Assembly: GCF_036010325.1 (NCBI RefSeq)
Contig: NZ_CP108549.1
Coordinates: 1,054,001 to 1,118,000, forward strand
Source of the DNA: Streptomyces sp. NBC_01210
GTDB taxonomy: Bacteria > Actinomycetota > Actinomycetes > Streptomycetales > Streptomycetaceae
Length of the DNA stretch: 64,000 bases
Reading direction: 5' to 3'
A program made the position numbers and the translations under genes. Shown here in pieces: positions 18,997-27,408 of the stretch (the first letter of the stretch is position 1; every line of letters begins with the position of its first letter). The notes under the pieces were generated by a model. It did not search any database, had not been told where the DNA came from, and saw nothing but the letters and a program-made list of their open reading frames with translations.

Positions 18997-19530
18997 GTGA
19001 TCAGCGAGCCAAGCAGGCACTGCACGGTGGAGCTCCAGGCCCTGCCGTCGCGGATCGGTCAGGTCCGCAGAATTCTCTCGGCGCAATTGCGCTACTGGCA
19101 TCTCGATCCCTTGATCGACCAGGCAGCGCTGGGCGTCACCGAGTTGCTGACCAATGTTCACCGGCACGCCGAGCCGGACAAGATGTGCACGGTGGAGATC
19201 GAGTTGCTGCTCGACCGGCTCACGGTCTCCGTCCATGACAACGATCCACGTCTTCCGACCGTAGGGGACACAGATCTCTTCGCCACTTCCGGGCGCGGGC
19301 TCGGGCTGATAGCGGCGGTGAGTGACAGCTGGGGCGTACGGCCCGAGGGCGAGACGGGCAAAATCGTCTGGTTCACGCTCTCCACACCTTCGCCCGCAGT
19401 GGCTCTGCCGCCGTATCCGGTGGTGTACGGGGCGACGGCCGACGAGCCCTTCCCGAGTACGGCGAGTTCGGCGGGTTCGCAGAACGGGACGCGTCAACGC
19501 GCTTCCGCCCGGTCGGCTGTTGCGCGCTGA
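18997..19530 (+). CDS. Anti-sigma-factor-like ATP-binding protein (HATPase_c_2)
   Basis: A 177-residue GHKL-fold protein of the RsbW/SpoIIAB class. It has the N box in GVTELLTNVHRHA, the D box region VSVHDNDP and the G2 box GRGLGLIAAVSD. Such proteins bind sigma factors or phosphorylate STAS antagonists, and Streptomyces encode dozens. The start is the GTG at 18997 after TCGGGGAGTCG; upstream codons in the same frame are not family-like. The C-terminal 35 residues are Ser/Thr-rich and probably disordered. The nearest STAS protein in the window is 26 kb away, so no local partner is evident. Confidence 0.88.
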   Translation: MISEPSRHCTVELQALPSRIGQVRRILSAQLRYWHLDPLIDQAALGVTELLTNVHRHAEPDKMCTVEIELLLDRLTVSVHDNDPRLPTVGDTDLFATSGRGLGLIAAVSDSWGVRPEGETGKIVWFTLSTPSPAVALPPYPVVYGATADEPFPSTASSAGSQNGTRQRASARSAVAR

Positions 19531-19757
19531 CCGGGGCGGGCGCTTCGGAATCGCTCCTCGGTGGCGATGGCGCGCAGTACGCCCAGTCGTGCGGGGCGGC
19601 GCGCGGGCCGCCGGGCAGCACACGGCCGGCGCGACCGCCAGGAGCTGCACCGCCGGTACGGCGAAGGCGGTGTCGCCCGCACCCTCGGACGCCTTGACGA
19701 GCACCCGGCCGAGCAGTCCGCCGAGCGCCAGGCCGCCTGACGTGACCTGGCGCGGCA
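19494..19757 (-). pseudogene. Possible frameshifted remnant of an MFS transporter C-terminus
   Basis: On the minus strand one frame reads VTSGGLALGGLLGRVLVKAS and then AFAVPAVQLLAVAPAV, which looks like the last membrane helices of a drug-efflux MFS protein. About 130 bases later a different frame reads LGVLRAIATEERFRSARP and ends in a stop near 19494. Joining them requires a frameshift. The fragment has no start and overlaps the end of the plus-strand ATPase gene. The identification is tentative; it could be chance hydrophobic coding. Confidence 0.35.
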
Positions 19758-20143
19758 GGGGATGGGCACAGCTTCGACGTGCGGGCGACAGGGGGCCACA
19801 GCCGCACCGGACGATCACGCCCGTCGCCGAACCAGTGGACCGCGCGGCCACATCCCGGGGTTCCTCCACGGGCGGTGCTCCAGCAGATGGGCCTCAAGTT
19901 GGGGGTATCGAGCCGCCGTTGCCTTGAAGATCATCGCTGCGCGGACCGGACGTCGGATGCACGCGGCATTCCGTGCAGGGTCCACTCTTGTCGGCAGGCG
20001 AGCGCCGCCGGCCTCCTGGTTGCAGATCCGGAAGAAACGCCTCGGGCGGGCGACAAGGCTGCATCCAGGGGCCGCCAGGTCTACAGCTCACGCCCGCGAG
20101 ACGACAGCTCGACAGAAAGGCCGTGAAGAGGGCTTGACTGTCG
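19758..20143. other. 386-bp stretch without a recognisable gene
   Basis: Open frames here are Arg/Pro-rich and show no family signature. No tRNA-like fold or strong hairpin was seen. Together with the MFS remnant just before it, the stretch may be a decayed gene. Confidence 0.5.
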
Positions 20144-20425
20144 TCATGCCGCACCGTCCTTGCCGATGCGGCCGAACTGCTCGTCCAGGACGGACAGCCG
20201 CCGCCAGTACTCCTCTTCGTCGATCTCGCCGGCGGCGAAGCGACGACCGAGCATCGCGATCGGCGAGCTCTCGCCGTGCGTCGCGCGGGTCGGATGCCAG
20301 GGGCCGCGACGGCCGCGCCATACGGTGCGGCGCAGGACGGTGACGACGCCGATGAAGACGGCCGCCCAGATCAGCGGGAAGAACAGAATCCACGGGCCGG
20401 GCCCGTCGTAGGCCAGCGTGTTCAT
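20144..20425 (-). CDS. SHOCT-domain membrane protein
   Basis: A 93-residue protein. A single N-terminal membrane helix (WILFFPLIWAAVFIGVVTVL) is followed by a basic linker. The C-terminal SHOCT motif is MLGRRFAAGEIDEEEYWRRL, a short helix pair found at the ends of many bacterial membrane proteins and thought to mediate oligomerisation. The start is the ATG at 20423-20425, next to the membrane helix. It is divergent from the TetR operon, with 188 bp between starts, so its promoter may be touched by the TetR operator. Confidence 0.88.
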   Translation of the reverse strand: MNTLAYDGPGPWILFFPLIWAAVFIGVVTVLRRTVWRGRRGPWHPTRATHGESSPIAMLGRRFAAGEIDEEEYWRRLSVLDEQFGRIGKDGAA

Positions 20426-20584
20426 CTCGGCTCAGCTCCTCAGTGGCGATGGTGGTGCGTGTTTCCTCGTCGCTTCCGAGGCTCCCGCCGACCGGGTCTC
20501 ACGTCGTCGTACGGCCAGCGGCAGTGCACGTACCACCCGGGGAGTACGCGGGGCCTTCGCGGCTGCTCCGGGCCGCTCCGGTTT

Positions 20585-20606
20585 CTGTACCTACTAGTAT
20601 GTACAG
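20585..20606. promoter_or_regulatory. Palindromic operator, probably for the adjacent TetR regulator
   Basis: A 22-bp inverted repeat: CTGTAC, then TACTAGTA at the centre, then GTACAG, with one mismatched pair between arms and core. It lies 8 bp upstream of the TetR ATG, a position suited to autoregulation of the operon. Confidence 0.7.
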
Positions 20607-20613
20607 TGGGCTG

Positions 20614-21186
20614 ATGAGCACTCCTGAACGGCTGATCGAGGCCACCCGCGAGCTGCTGTGGGAGCGCGGCTATGTGGGCACCAGCCCCAAGGCGATCCAG
20701 CAGCAGGCGGGCGCCGGCCAGGGCAGCATGTACCACCACTTCACGGGCAAGCCCGACCTGGCGCTGGCCGCGATCCGGCGTACCGCGCAGGAGATGCGCG
20801 CGATCGCCGAAGTGACGCTCGGCGGCGACGGCACAACATACGAGCGGATCAGCGCGTATCTGCAGCGAGAGCGCGATGTACTGCGCGGCTGCCCGGTCGG
20901 CCGTCTCACGATGGACCCGGACGTCATCGCCAACGACGAGCTGCGCGCCCCGGTCGAGGAGACGCTCGACTGGCTGCGCGGACGCCTCACCGGGATCGTC
21001 CAGGAGGGCCTGGACGCGGGCGAGTTCACGGCCCCGGTAGATCCGGCCGGGACGGCGGCGGTGATCGTCGCGACGGTGCAGGGCGGCTATGTGCTGGCGC
21101 GTGCATCCGGCTCTCCGGCCGCCTTCGACACGGCGGTCGGCGGACTGCTCGCGCTGCTCACCCCTCGTAACACCACTGACGCCTAA
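20614..21186 (+). CDS. TetR-family regulator
   Basis: A 190-residue regulator. The HTH is seen in LIEATRELLWERGYVGTS and, after the turn, AGAGQGSMYHHFTGKPDLA. The C-terminal part resembles the LmrA/YxaF-type ligand domain (GCPVGRLTMDP). The ATG at 20614 was chosen because it opens on the family start MSTPERLIEA. The palindrome immediately upstream suggests autorepression. It heads a run with the DUF4865 gene (55-bp gap) and the phosphotriesterase-like gene, so it likely controls that small-molecule detoxification unit. The ligand is unknown. Confidence 0.9.
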   Translation: MSTPERLIEATRELLWERGYVGTSPKAIQQQAGAGQGSMYHHFTGKPDLALAAIRRTAQEMRAIAEVTLGGDGTTYERISAYLQRERDVLRGCPVGRLTMDPDVIANDELRAPVEETLDWLRGRLTGIVQEGLDAGEFTAPVDPAGTAAVIVATVQGGYVLARASGSPAAFDTAVGGLLALLTPRNTTDA

Positions 21187-21241
21187 GGGAAGTCCGCGCC
21201 GACGAGCGCCCCGCCCGACCCCACGCACCGAGGAGCCCTTC

Positions 21242-21823
21242 ATGCATGCCATGCAGTACGAGATCACGCTGCCCGCCGACTATGACATGGAGATCATCCG
21301 TAAGCGGGTGGCGACGAAGGGCCATCTGCTCGACGACTTTCCCGGCCTCGGTCTGAAGGCCTATCTGATGCGCGAACGCGTCGACGGCTCGCCGGTCAAT
21401 CAGTACGCACCGCTCTACCTGTGGATCGCGCCGGAAGGCATGAACTCCTTCCTCTGGGGCCCCGGATTCCAGGGCATCGTCAACGACTTCGGACGTCCCG
21501 TGGTCCAGCACTGGACAGGACTGGCGTACGAGGAGGGCCCGGCGGCCGGGGCCGTGCCCCGGTCCGCCACGCGTCGTCGGGTGCGGATACGCGAGGACGA
21601 GCGGCCCGCCTTCGCCGTGGAGAAGGCGCTCGCCGCGCATCAACAGCTGGCGCGCGCGGACAACGTGGTCGCGGCCGCCGTCGCCATCGATCCGCGGCAC
21701 TGGGAGCTGCTGCACTTCGCACTGTGGGCCGAGGACGCGCCCGAGGCGATCGGTGACGTCTTCCAGGTGCTGCATCTCTCCGCCCCGCACCGTACGGAGC
21801 TGCCGCGGGGGCAGCAGTGGTGA
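21242..21823 (+). CDS. DUF4865 family protein
   Basis: A 193-residue protein with the DUF4865 features: MQYEITLPADYDMEIIRKRV, the long FPGLGLKAYLMRERV segment and the LWGPGFQGIVNDFGRPVV stretch. The domain has a dimeric alpha/beta-barrel-like flavour and is repeatedly found behind TetR regulators, but its chemistry is not established. Its last codons overlap the start of the next gene by 4 bp (GTGA), so the two products are probably made together. The ATG at 21242 is favoured over the one at 21248 because it keeps the AGGAG ribosome site at correct spacing. Confidence 0.85.
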   Translation: MHAMQYEITLPADYDMEIIRKRVATKGHLLDDFPGLGLKAYLMRERVDGSPVNQYAPLYLWIAPEGMNSFLWGPGFQGIVNDFGRPVVQHWTGLAYEEGPAAGAVPRSATRRRVRIREDERPAFAVEKALAAHQQLARADNVVAAAVAIDPRHWELLHFALWAEDAPEAIGDVFQVLHLSAPHRTELPRGQQW

Positions 21824-22710
21824 GCCTCGTCCGTACCGTGCTCGGCGACATCCCGGCCGGCGGGTTGGGGATCTGCGACGCCCACGACCATCTGTTCCTG
21901 CGCAGCCCGCGGCTGCCGGGACAGGAGCTGGACGATCCGGCGGACGCGGCCGTGCGCCTGCGCGCCTTCCGCGAGCTCGGCGGCCGGTCGGTCGTGCAGT
22001 GGACTCCGTACGGCCTGGGACGCAGGCCCGAGGAGCTGGCAGCGCTCTCCCGCGCGACCGGCGCCCATGTGGTGGCCGCCACCGGTCTCCATCAGGCCGT
22101 GCACTACGCCCCTGAGATGCTCGGCCGCCTCCCGGAGGACCTTGCCGAACTGTTCACGGCCGAAGTGACCGAGGGTATCGGCGGTACCGGGATCCGGGCC
22201 GGTCTGATCAAGGTGGCGGGCGCCTTCCACGGCATCGACGCGCATGCCCGGCTCACCATGACGGCCGCGGCCCTGGCCCATCACCGTACGGGCGCGCCCA
22301 TCGCAGTCCATCTGGAACTGGGCACGGCAGCGCTGGAGGTACTCGATCGGCTCTGCGGCGCGTTGGAGGTTCTGCCGCAGCATGTGATCCTCGGTCATCT
22401 CGGCCGCTCTCCGGACATGGCCGGCCAGCGGGACGCGGCAGCGACGGGTGCCTATCTCGCCTTTGACGGCCCCTCGCGGGCCCATCACGGCACGGACTGG
22501 CGCCTGCCCGACGATCTGGCGGCGCTCGCGGACGCGGGTTACGCCGGCCAGCTGTTGCTGGGCGGCGACATGACGACTCCGGAAACCCCCGGTATGCCGT
22601 ATCTGCTGCACAGACTGCGGCCGCGGCTCGAACCGGCCCTCGGCAAGGACGTGATGGACCGGATCCTCGTACGGAATCCGGCCCGCGCCTTCGCCCTCCA
22701 CCGGTCCTAG
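21820..22710 (+). CDS. Phosphotriesterase-family amidohydrolase
   Basis: A 296-residue TIM-barrel metallohydrolase. Metal ligands expected for the family are visible: HDH in DAHDHLFL, a Lys in LIKVAGAF that may be carbamylated, His in AVHLELG, His in ILGHLGRS and the final Asp in LLGGDMT. Family members hydrolyse organophosphates, lactones or other esters; the natural substrate here is unknown. The GTG at 21820 gives a 4-bp overlap with DUF4865; another GTG one codon earlier is possible. Its stop codon TAG overlaps that of the convergent gene on a CTAG palindrome. Confidence 0.87.
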   Translation: MSLVRTVLGDIPAGGLGICDAHDHLFLRSPRLPGQELDDPADAAVRLRAFRELGGRSVVQWTPYGLGRRPEELAALSRATGAHVVAATGLHQAVHYAPEMLGRLPEDLAELFTAEVTEGIGGTGIRAGLIKVAGAFHGIDAHARLTMTAAALAHHRTGAPIAVHLELGTAALEVLDRLCGALEVLPQHVILGHLGRSPDMAGQRDAAATGAYLAFDGPSRAHHGTDWRLPDDLAALADAGYAGQLLLGGDMTTPETPGMPYLLHRLRPRLEPALGKDVMDRILVRNPARAFALHRS

Positions 22711-23558
22711 ATCAGGTCTTCCAGCTCGTGTTCCATCCGTCGGCGTACACGCGCTTCGTGAATGAGGCGTCCCACGAGCGCGCCCCCGTAGACGACGAAG
22801 CCGACACCCACGAGCCAGGACTGGATGACGAGCACGGTCCCGAACGGGCCGTAGGTGACGGCGTTGGAGGCGATCAGCGGCGAGAAGACAAGCTGTGAGA
22901 AGACCCGCAGGCCGAGCATCCCCACCGCCGTGGCCACCGCCCCGGGCAGCAGGGCGCGCCAGCGGACCCGGCCGCCGAGCAGCACGCGCTGGGAAAGCCA
23001 GAAGAACAGAACCGTGCCGATCAGGTCTCCCAGGCCGCCGAACACCGTGGCCGGGGCGGAGTCGGCCGGCAGCGGCGCACTGACGAAGGCCAGGCTGGCG
23101 GCGACGAGCAGGGCCAGCCAGACGACATGCCGCCACATGGTGTGCCAGCGGGCCGTCGGCAGATCCCACACCTTCTCGTAGCCGGTCTGAACGGCCGACC
23201 CGAAGGTCAGACCGAAGACGGTGAGGGCGGCGAGACCGAACGCGGTCGTGCGCTGCAGCGCCTGCCCAGGCACGCCGAACAGCCGCTCGACCTCGTCCAG
23301 GGACGACTCCGAGACCCCCAGTGCCTGGCCCAGCCAGCGGGCGAAGCCCTGTCCACTCGCCGGGTCCGCCGCCGCGACGACGACCAGAAGGGGGACGAGT
23401 GTCAGAAAGCCCAGTGCGGCGAAGCCCATGGCGCGGTGCATCAGCTCCAGCTCACGGCCGCGCTCCCAGGCCAGGCCGATGGGAGACGCGTAAAACCTGC
23501 GGCGCAGGTCCTGAAGCCGGTGCGCATGGTGATCCGGGCCGGAGGGCTTGTGGGTCAT
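22707..23558 (-). CDS. YihY/BrkB-family membrane protein
   Basis: A 283-residue integral membrane protein with six predicted helices. It starts with a cytoplasmic head containing RRFYASPIGLAWERGRELE and ends with the charged tail ARVRRRMEHELEDLI. The family patterns AFGLAALTVFGLTFGSAVQ and NAVTYGPFGTVLVIQSWL are visible. YihY/BrkB proteins were once called ribonuclease BN; they are better seen as membrane proteins of unknown transport role. It starts at the ATG at 23556-23558 and is convergent with the phosphotriesterase gene, sharing its stop dinucleotides. Confidence 0.88.
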   Translation of the reverse strand: MTHKPSGPDHHAHRLQDLRRRFYASPIGLAWERGRELELMHRAMGFAALGFLTLVPLLVVVAAADPASGQGFARWLGQALGVSESSLDEVERLFGVPGQALQRTTAFGLAALTVFGLTFGSAVQTGYEKVWDLPTARWHTMWRHVVWLALLVAASLAFVSAPLPADSAPATVFGGLGDLIGTVLFFWLSQRVLLGGRVRWRALLPGAVATAVGMLGLRVFSQLVFSPLIASNAVTYGPFGTVLVIQSWLVGVGFVVYGGALVGRLIHEARVRRRMEHELEDLI

Positions 23559-23773
23559 AGGTTGTCGATTACCCGAAAGTGCAGTGAGAGGTGTCCATTG
23601 TGCCCCCGGACGGGTGGTGGCGCCTGCGCCGTCGACCGGTCGTTGAGCCGGCCCTGCCGAACGGCGGAGGCCGTCCGTGCCGACCGGTCGACGCCCGCCC
23701 CCGTCCCCGCCCGCCGTCGTGTATGAGCCGGGTACGCCGACGCACAGTCCGCCGGGCCATACGCCGGCCGCCG

Positions 23774-24988
23774 TCAGCCGATCGCACCCAGCGGGTCGTC
23801 GAGTACCGGCTGCCACGCCAACTCGGCCGCCCCCACCAGGCTGTTGTGGTCGAGCGTGCAGGCGAGGATCGGCACACCGCCGCTGCGCCCCCACAGGCTG
23901 CGGTCGGCGACCACGGCGCGCAGCCGTTCGGGATCGGCGTCGAGCAGCTCGCGGTGCAGTCCGCCGAGGATGATGCGATCGGGGTTGAGGATGTTGACGA
24001 GCCCGGCGAGCCCGAGGCCGAGCCGGTCGATGAGCTCCTCGGCCGCGTTCCGTACGGCCGGGTCGTCGTACTCCGTGCGCAGCAGATCCCGGGACTGCTG
24101 CAGCAGCGAGACCTCGGGGCCCGGGCGGCGGCCCGCGGCGGTGAGGAAGGCGAGCGGGTCGGCCTCGACGTCGAGGCAGCCGCGGCTGCCGCAGTGGCAG
24201 GGGCGGCCCTCGGGGTTGACCGTGAGGTGCCCGACCTCGAGGGCGAGACCCGAACTGCCGGTGTGCAGACGACCGTCGAGGACGAGCGCGCCACCGACGC
24301 CGCGATGGCCGGTGGCGACGCAGAGCAGATGCTGGGCGCCACGGCCCGCGCCGTGGCGGTGCTCGGCGAGCGCCGCGAGGTTGACATCGTTGCCGGTGAA
24401 GGCGGGGCCCTGGATGCCCGCCGCGCGGACGCGTTCGGCGAAGATGTCGCGGACGGGAGCCCCGGCCGGCCAGGCGAGGTGCAGCGGGTTGAGGGCGGTG
24501 CCTTCCGGTTCGGCGACGGCGGAGGGCACGGCGAGGCCCGCGCCCACGCACCGCCGACCGCTCTCGCGCAGCAGGGCCGCGCCTGCTTCGACGACTTCGC
24601 CGAGCACCTGCGCCGGGTCTTCGGAGACGGTGACGCAGCCGGGCGCGGTCGCGACCGTACGGCCGCCGAGCCCCACGAGCGCGGCGCGGAATCCGTCGGC
24701 GTGCACCTGCGCGGCGAGAACGACCGGGCCCGCGTCGTCGACAGCGAGGCGGTGCGAGGGCCGGCCCTGCGAGCCGGCGGCGGCGCCCGGGCGCGAGTCG
24801 ACCCGGATCAGCCCGAGCGCTTCGAGTTCGGCGGCCACCGCGCCGGCGGTGGCGCGGGTGACTCCGAGCTCAGCGGTGAGCACGGCGCGGGTGGGCGCCC
24901 GGCCCGTATGAACCAGTTCCAGCGCGGGGCCGAGCGCGCTGCGGCCTCTCTCCAGCCTCGTCCTGGTGGTCATCGCCTTGCCGTTCAT
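23774..24988 (-). CDS. ROK-family transcriptional repressor
   Basis: A 404-residue protein with an N-terminal winged HTH (LGVTRATAGAVAAELEALGL) followed by a ROK sugar-kinase fold. The structural zinc motif is CHCGSRGCLDVEA, and the nucleotide/sugar regions include TGNDVNLAALAEH and NPDRIILGG. Such proteins repress sugar transport and metabolism genes. It diverges from an MFS transporter gene with 75 bp between starts, where an AGTTTG/CAAACT inverted repeat lies, so it probably controls that transporter. The ATG at 24986-24988 is used; a second ATG five codons later is equally possible. Confidence 0.88.
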   Translation of the reverse strand: MNGKAMTTRTRLERGRSALGPALELVHTGRAPTRAVLTAELGVTRATAGAVAAELEALGLIRVDSRPGAAAGSQGRPSHRLAVDDAGPVVLAAQVHADGFRAALVGLGGRTVATAPGCVTVSEDPAQVLGEVVEAGAALLRESGRRCVGAGLAVPSAVAEPEGTALNPLHLAWPAGAPVRDIFAERVRAAGIQGPAFTGNDVNLAALAEHRHGAGRGAQHLLCVATGHRGVGGALVLDGRLHTGSSGLALEVGHLTVNPEGRPCHCGSRGCLDVEADPLAFLTAAGRRPGPEVSLLQQSRDLLRTEYDDPAVRNAAEELIDRLGLGLAGLVNILNPDRIILGGLHRELLDADPERLRAVVADRSLWGRSGGVPILACTLDHNSLVGAAELAWQPVLDDPLGAIG

Positions 24989-25058
24989 GCAGGCGAGTCT
25001 CCCATGATCCGGAGGCTGAGCAGCCGCCTTGTACGGATCGGGCCCGACCCCTATCCTG

Positions 25059-25083
25059 AGTTTGTGCCGCTTCTAAACAAACT
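25059..25083. promoter_or_regulatory. Inverted repeat, candidate ROK operator
   Basis: AGTTTG at 25059-25064 and CAAACT at 25078-25083 form a perfect 6-bp inverted repeat with a 13-base centre. The half-sites match those recalled for XylR-type ROK repressor operators, though with a longer spacer. It overlaps the proposed MFS start codon. Confidence 0.45.
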
Positions 25084-26284
25084 ACGGACGGCCGTACCGG
25101 GGGGACCTGGCGGAAACACCGCCCCACCCTCCCTGTCACCCCTCCGTACCGCGCTGACCGTGTTCTTCGCCCTCGACGGCTTCATCTTCGCCGGCTGGGT
25201 GGTCCGTATCCCCGCCATCAAGCAGCAGACCGGCTCGTCCGCGAGCGATCTGGGCCTCGCCCTGCTCGGAGTGTCGGCGGGCGCGGTGGTGACGATGACG
25301 CTCACCGGGCGGCTCTGCCGCCGCTTCGGCAGCCATCCGGTGACGGTCGTCAGTGGCGCACTGCTGGCGCTGAGCATCGCGCTCCCGCCACTGACGCATT
25401 CCGCGCTTGCCCTCGGTCTTGTGCTGCTGGTCTTCGGTGCGGCGTACGGCGGGATCAATGTCGCCATGAACAGCGCCGCGGTCGATCTGGTCGCGGCGAT
25501 GCGGCGGCCCGTGATGCCCAGCTTCCACGCCGCGTTCAGCCTCGGCGGGATGATCGGCGCGGGCCTCGGCGGCCTGGTCGCCGGCGGCCTCTCCCCCACC
25601 GCTCATCTGCTCGGCCTCACCGGCATCGGTCTGTTGGTCACGGCAGCCGCCGGGCGCGTGCTGCTGCGCCGTCCCGCACCCGTCACCGAGCGCACCACGG
25701 CGGTGCCGGGCCCGCGCCGCCTCCAGGGCCGTACGCGCCAACTCGTCGTACTCTTCGGCGTGATCGCGCTCTGCACGGCGTACGGGGAAGGGGCGATGGC
25801 CGACTGGGGAGCGCTCCATCTCGAGCAGGATCTGCACGCCCACCCGGGCGTCGCCGCCGCCGGATACTCCTTCTTCGCCCTGGCCATGACGGCCGGCCGG
25901 CTCTCCGGCACGGCCCTGCTGGAGCGGCTCGGCCAGACCCGCACGCTCGTCGCGGGCGGCACGACGGCGGCGGCCGGCATGGTGCTGGGCGCGCTCGCGC
26001 CGACGGTGTGGCTGGCATTGCTCGGTTTCGCCGTGACCGGTCTGGGGCTCGCGAACATCTTCCCGGTGGCGGTGGCCAGGGCGGGCGCGCTCGCCGGTCC
26101 AGGCGGGGTCGCGGCCGCGTCGACGCTCGGCTATGGCGGGATGCTGCTGGGACCGCCGGCGATCGGGTTCCTCGCCGACTGGTTCTCACTGCCGGTGGCG
26201 ATGACGACGGTGGCGGCGCTGGCGGGTGGCGCGGCGCTCATCGGGTACTCGGCCCGGAACGCGTCCGCACCCCGAGCCGACTGA
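25064..26284 (+). CDS. MFS transporter (sugar/drug efflux type, 12 helices)
   Basis: A 406-residue major facilitator with twelve hydrophobic segments. The loop 2-3 motif is GRLCRRFGSHPV, and FGAAYGGINVAMNSAAVDL in helix 5 is characteristic of the YbjJ-like subgroup. The GTG at 25064 is the start I used; ATG 25004 would add 20 residues, and the inverted repeat over 25059-25083 leaves the start open. It is divergent from the ROK repressor, so a sugar or glycoside as inducer or substrate is a reasonable guess. Confidence 0.87.
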   Translation: MPLLNKLRTAVPGGPGGNTAPPSLSPLRTALTVFFALDGFIFAGWVVRIPAIKQQTGSSASDLGLALLGVSAGAVVTMTLTGRLCRRFGSHPVTVVSGALLALSIALPPLTHSALALGLVLLVFGAAYGGINVAMNSAAVDLVAAMRRPVMPSFHAAFSLGGMIGAGLGGLVAGGLSPTAHLLGLTGIGLLVTAAAGRVLLRRPAPVTERTTAVPGPRRLQGRTRQLVVLFGVIALCTAYGEGAMADWGALHLEQDLHAHPGVAAAGYSFFALAMTAGRLSGTALLERLGQTRTLVAGGTTAAAGMVLGALAPTVWLALLGFAVTGLGLANIFPVAVARAGALAGPGGVAAASTLGYGGMLLGPPAIGFLADWFSLPVAMTTVAALAGGAALIGYSARNASAPRAD

Positions 26285-26529
26285 GTACTCCTGCTGCCTG
26301 CTCAGGCGGATCCGCCGCCCGGGAGCCGATCAGCAAGGCATGACCTCTCGCCGCCCGGGTGACCTCGCGCGATCGGCTTTGGGCAACGCCGTCTCACTGG
26401 TCCACCTCGGCGTTGTCGCCGTGCTGGCCCTGACAGGAGTTCCTGCTGGGGTTCCTGTGGCTTTGATGCGCCGCGGTATCCGTACGACGGCCCTGCCGCC
26501 GGTCGGGCCGCGCTGGCACAATCTCCCGC

Positions 26530-27273
26530 ATGGAGACCGCTGAGCTGATCAAGTCCCTTGTCCGGGAGGGCCAACTGCTGGCCGCGGCCGCAGCCGAGGC
26601 AGGCCCCGAAGCGAGTGTGCCGACCTGCCCCGGCTGGCAGGTGCGGGATCTGCTCCGGCACATCAGCATGGTCCACCGCTGGGCGACCGCCTTCATCACC
26701 GAGGGCTACACAAGCTTCCAGCCCGCCGACGACCAGCCCGAGCTCGACGGCGACGAGTTGCTGGAGTGGTTCCGGGAGGGGCACGGTCTCCTGGTGGCCG
26801 CGCTGAGCGAGGCGCCCGCGGATGTGGAGTGCTGGAGCTTTCTGCCCGCACCCTCACCGTTGGCGTTCTGGGCCAGGCGGCAGGCGCACGAGACGGCCGT
26901 CCACCGCACGGACGCCGAGTCGGCGCTCGGCGGGAAGCCGGGGCCGGTCGCCGCGGACCTCGCGTTGGACGGGATCGACGAGCTGCTCGGCGCCTTTCAC
27001 GCCCGCTCCCGGAGCCGGGTGCGCACCGAGGAGCCGCGTGTCCTGCGCGTACATACCAGCGACACGGACGACGTGTGGACGGTACGGCTGTCGGCCGGGG
27101 CTCCGCGCACGGAGCGCACCGAAAAGGGGCCCGCGGACTGCGAGTTGAGGGGGACGGCGGAGCAGCTCTATCTGACGCTGTGGAACCGGTTGCCGCTCAC
27201 CACCGTGTCCGTCACCGGCGACGCGGAGCTCGCGGGGCTGTGGCGCGAGCTGTCCGCCATCACCTGGTCCTAG
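26530..27273 (+). CDS. Maleylpyruvate isomerase family mycothiol-dependent enzyme
   Basis: A 247-residue DinB-like metalloprotein. The N-terminal motif TCPGWQVRDLLRHISMVHRW and the later ARRQAHETAVHRTDAE supply the three histidines expected to bind the metal. The C-terminal part carries the SCP2-like domain (ELRGTAEQLYLTLWNRLP). The family includes mycothiol-dependent maleylpyruvate isomerases and detoxifying transferases; mycothiol is the main thiol of actinobacteria. The start is the ATG at 26530. It stands alone, and the 245 bp before it holds no feature I recognise. Confidence 0.87.
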   Translation: METAELIKSLVREGQLLAAAAAEAGPEASVPTCPGWQVRDLLRHISMVHRWATAFITEGYTSFQPADDQPELDGDELLEWFREGHGLLVAALSEAPADVECWSFLPAPSPLAFWARRQAHETAVHRTDAESALGGKPGPVAADLALDGIDELLGAFHARSRSRVRTEEPRVLRVHTSDTDDVWTVRLSAGAPRTERTEKGPADCELRGTAEQLYLTLWNRLPLTTVSVTGDAELAGLWRELSAITWS

Positions 27274-27310
27274 CGGTCCCCAGCCCCTCGTACGGAAGCC
27301 CACGGAGATT

Positions 27311-27408
27311 TACGTGGACGGGCCCGGCTTCACGTGGACAGCCCGGGTCTACGTGGACAGCCCGGCTTCACATGAAAGGGCTCGGCCTTACGTGGAAGGG
27401 CCCGACAG
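27311..27408. repeat. Five copies of a 19-20-bp tandem repeat
   Basis: Units start at 27311, 27331, 27350, 27369 and 27389, with consensus YACGTGGACAGCCCGGCYT. Several contain CACGTG or GGGCCC. The last unit overlaps the end of the MarR gene; the rest fill the convergent junction. Confidence 0.85.

Noticed and set aside
23591..25063. Upstream extension of the MFS frame across the ROK gene
   Set aside because: The extension is antisense to the ROK repressor and has no protein-like character; the transporter starts near 25,064.
27311..27408. Considered as a CRISPR array
   Set aside because: Units are contiguous 19-20-bp tandem repeats without unique spacers, and no cas genes are present.
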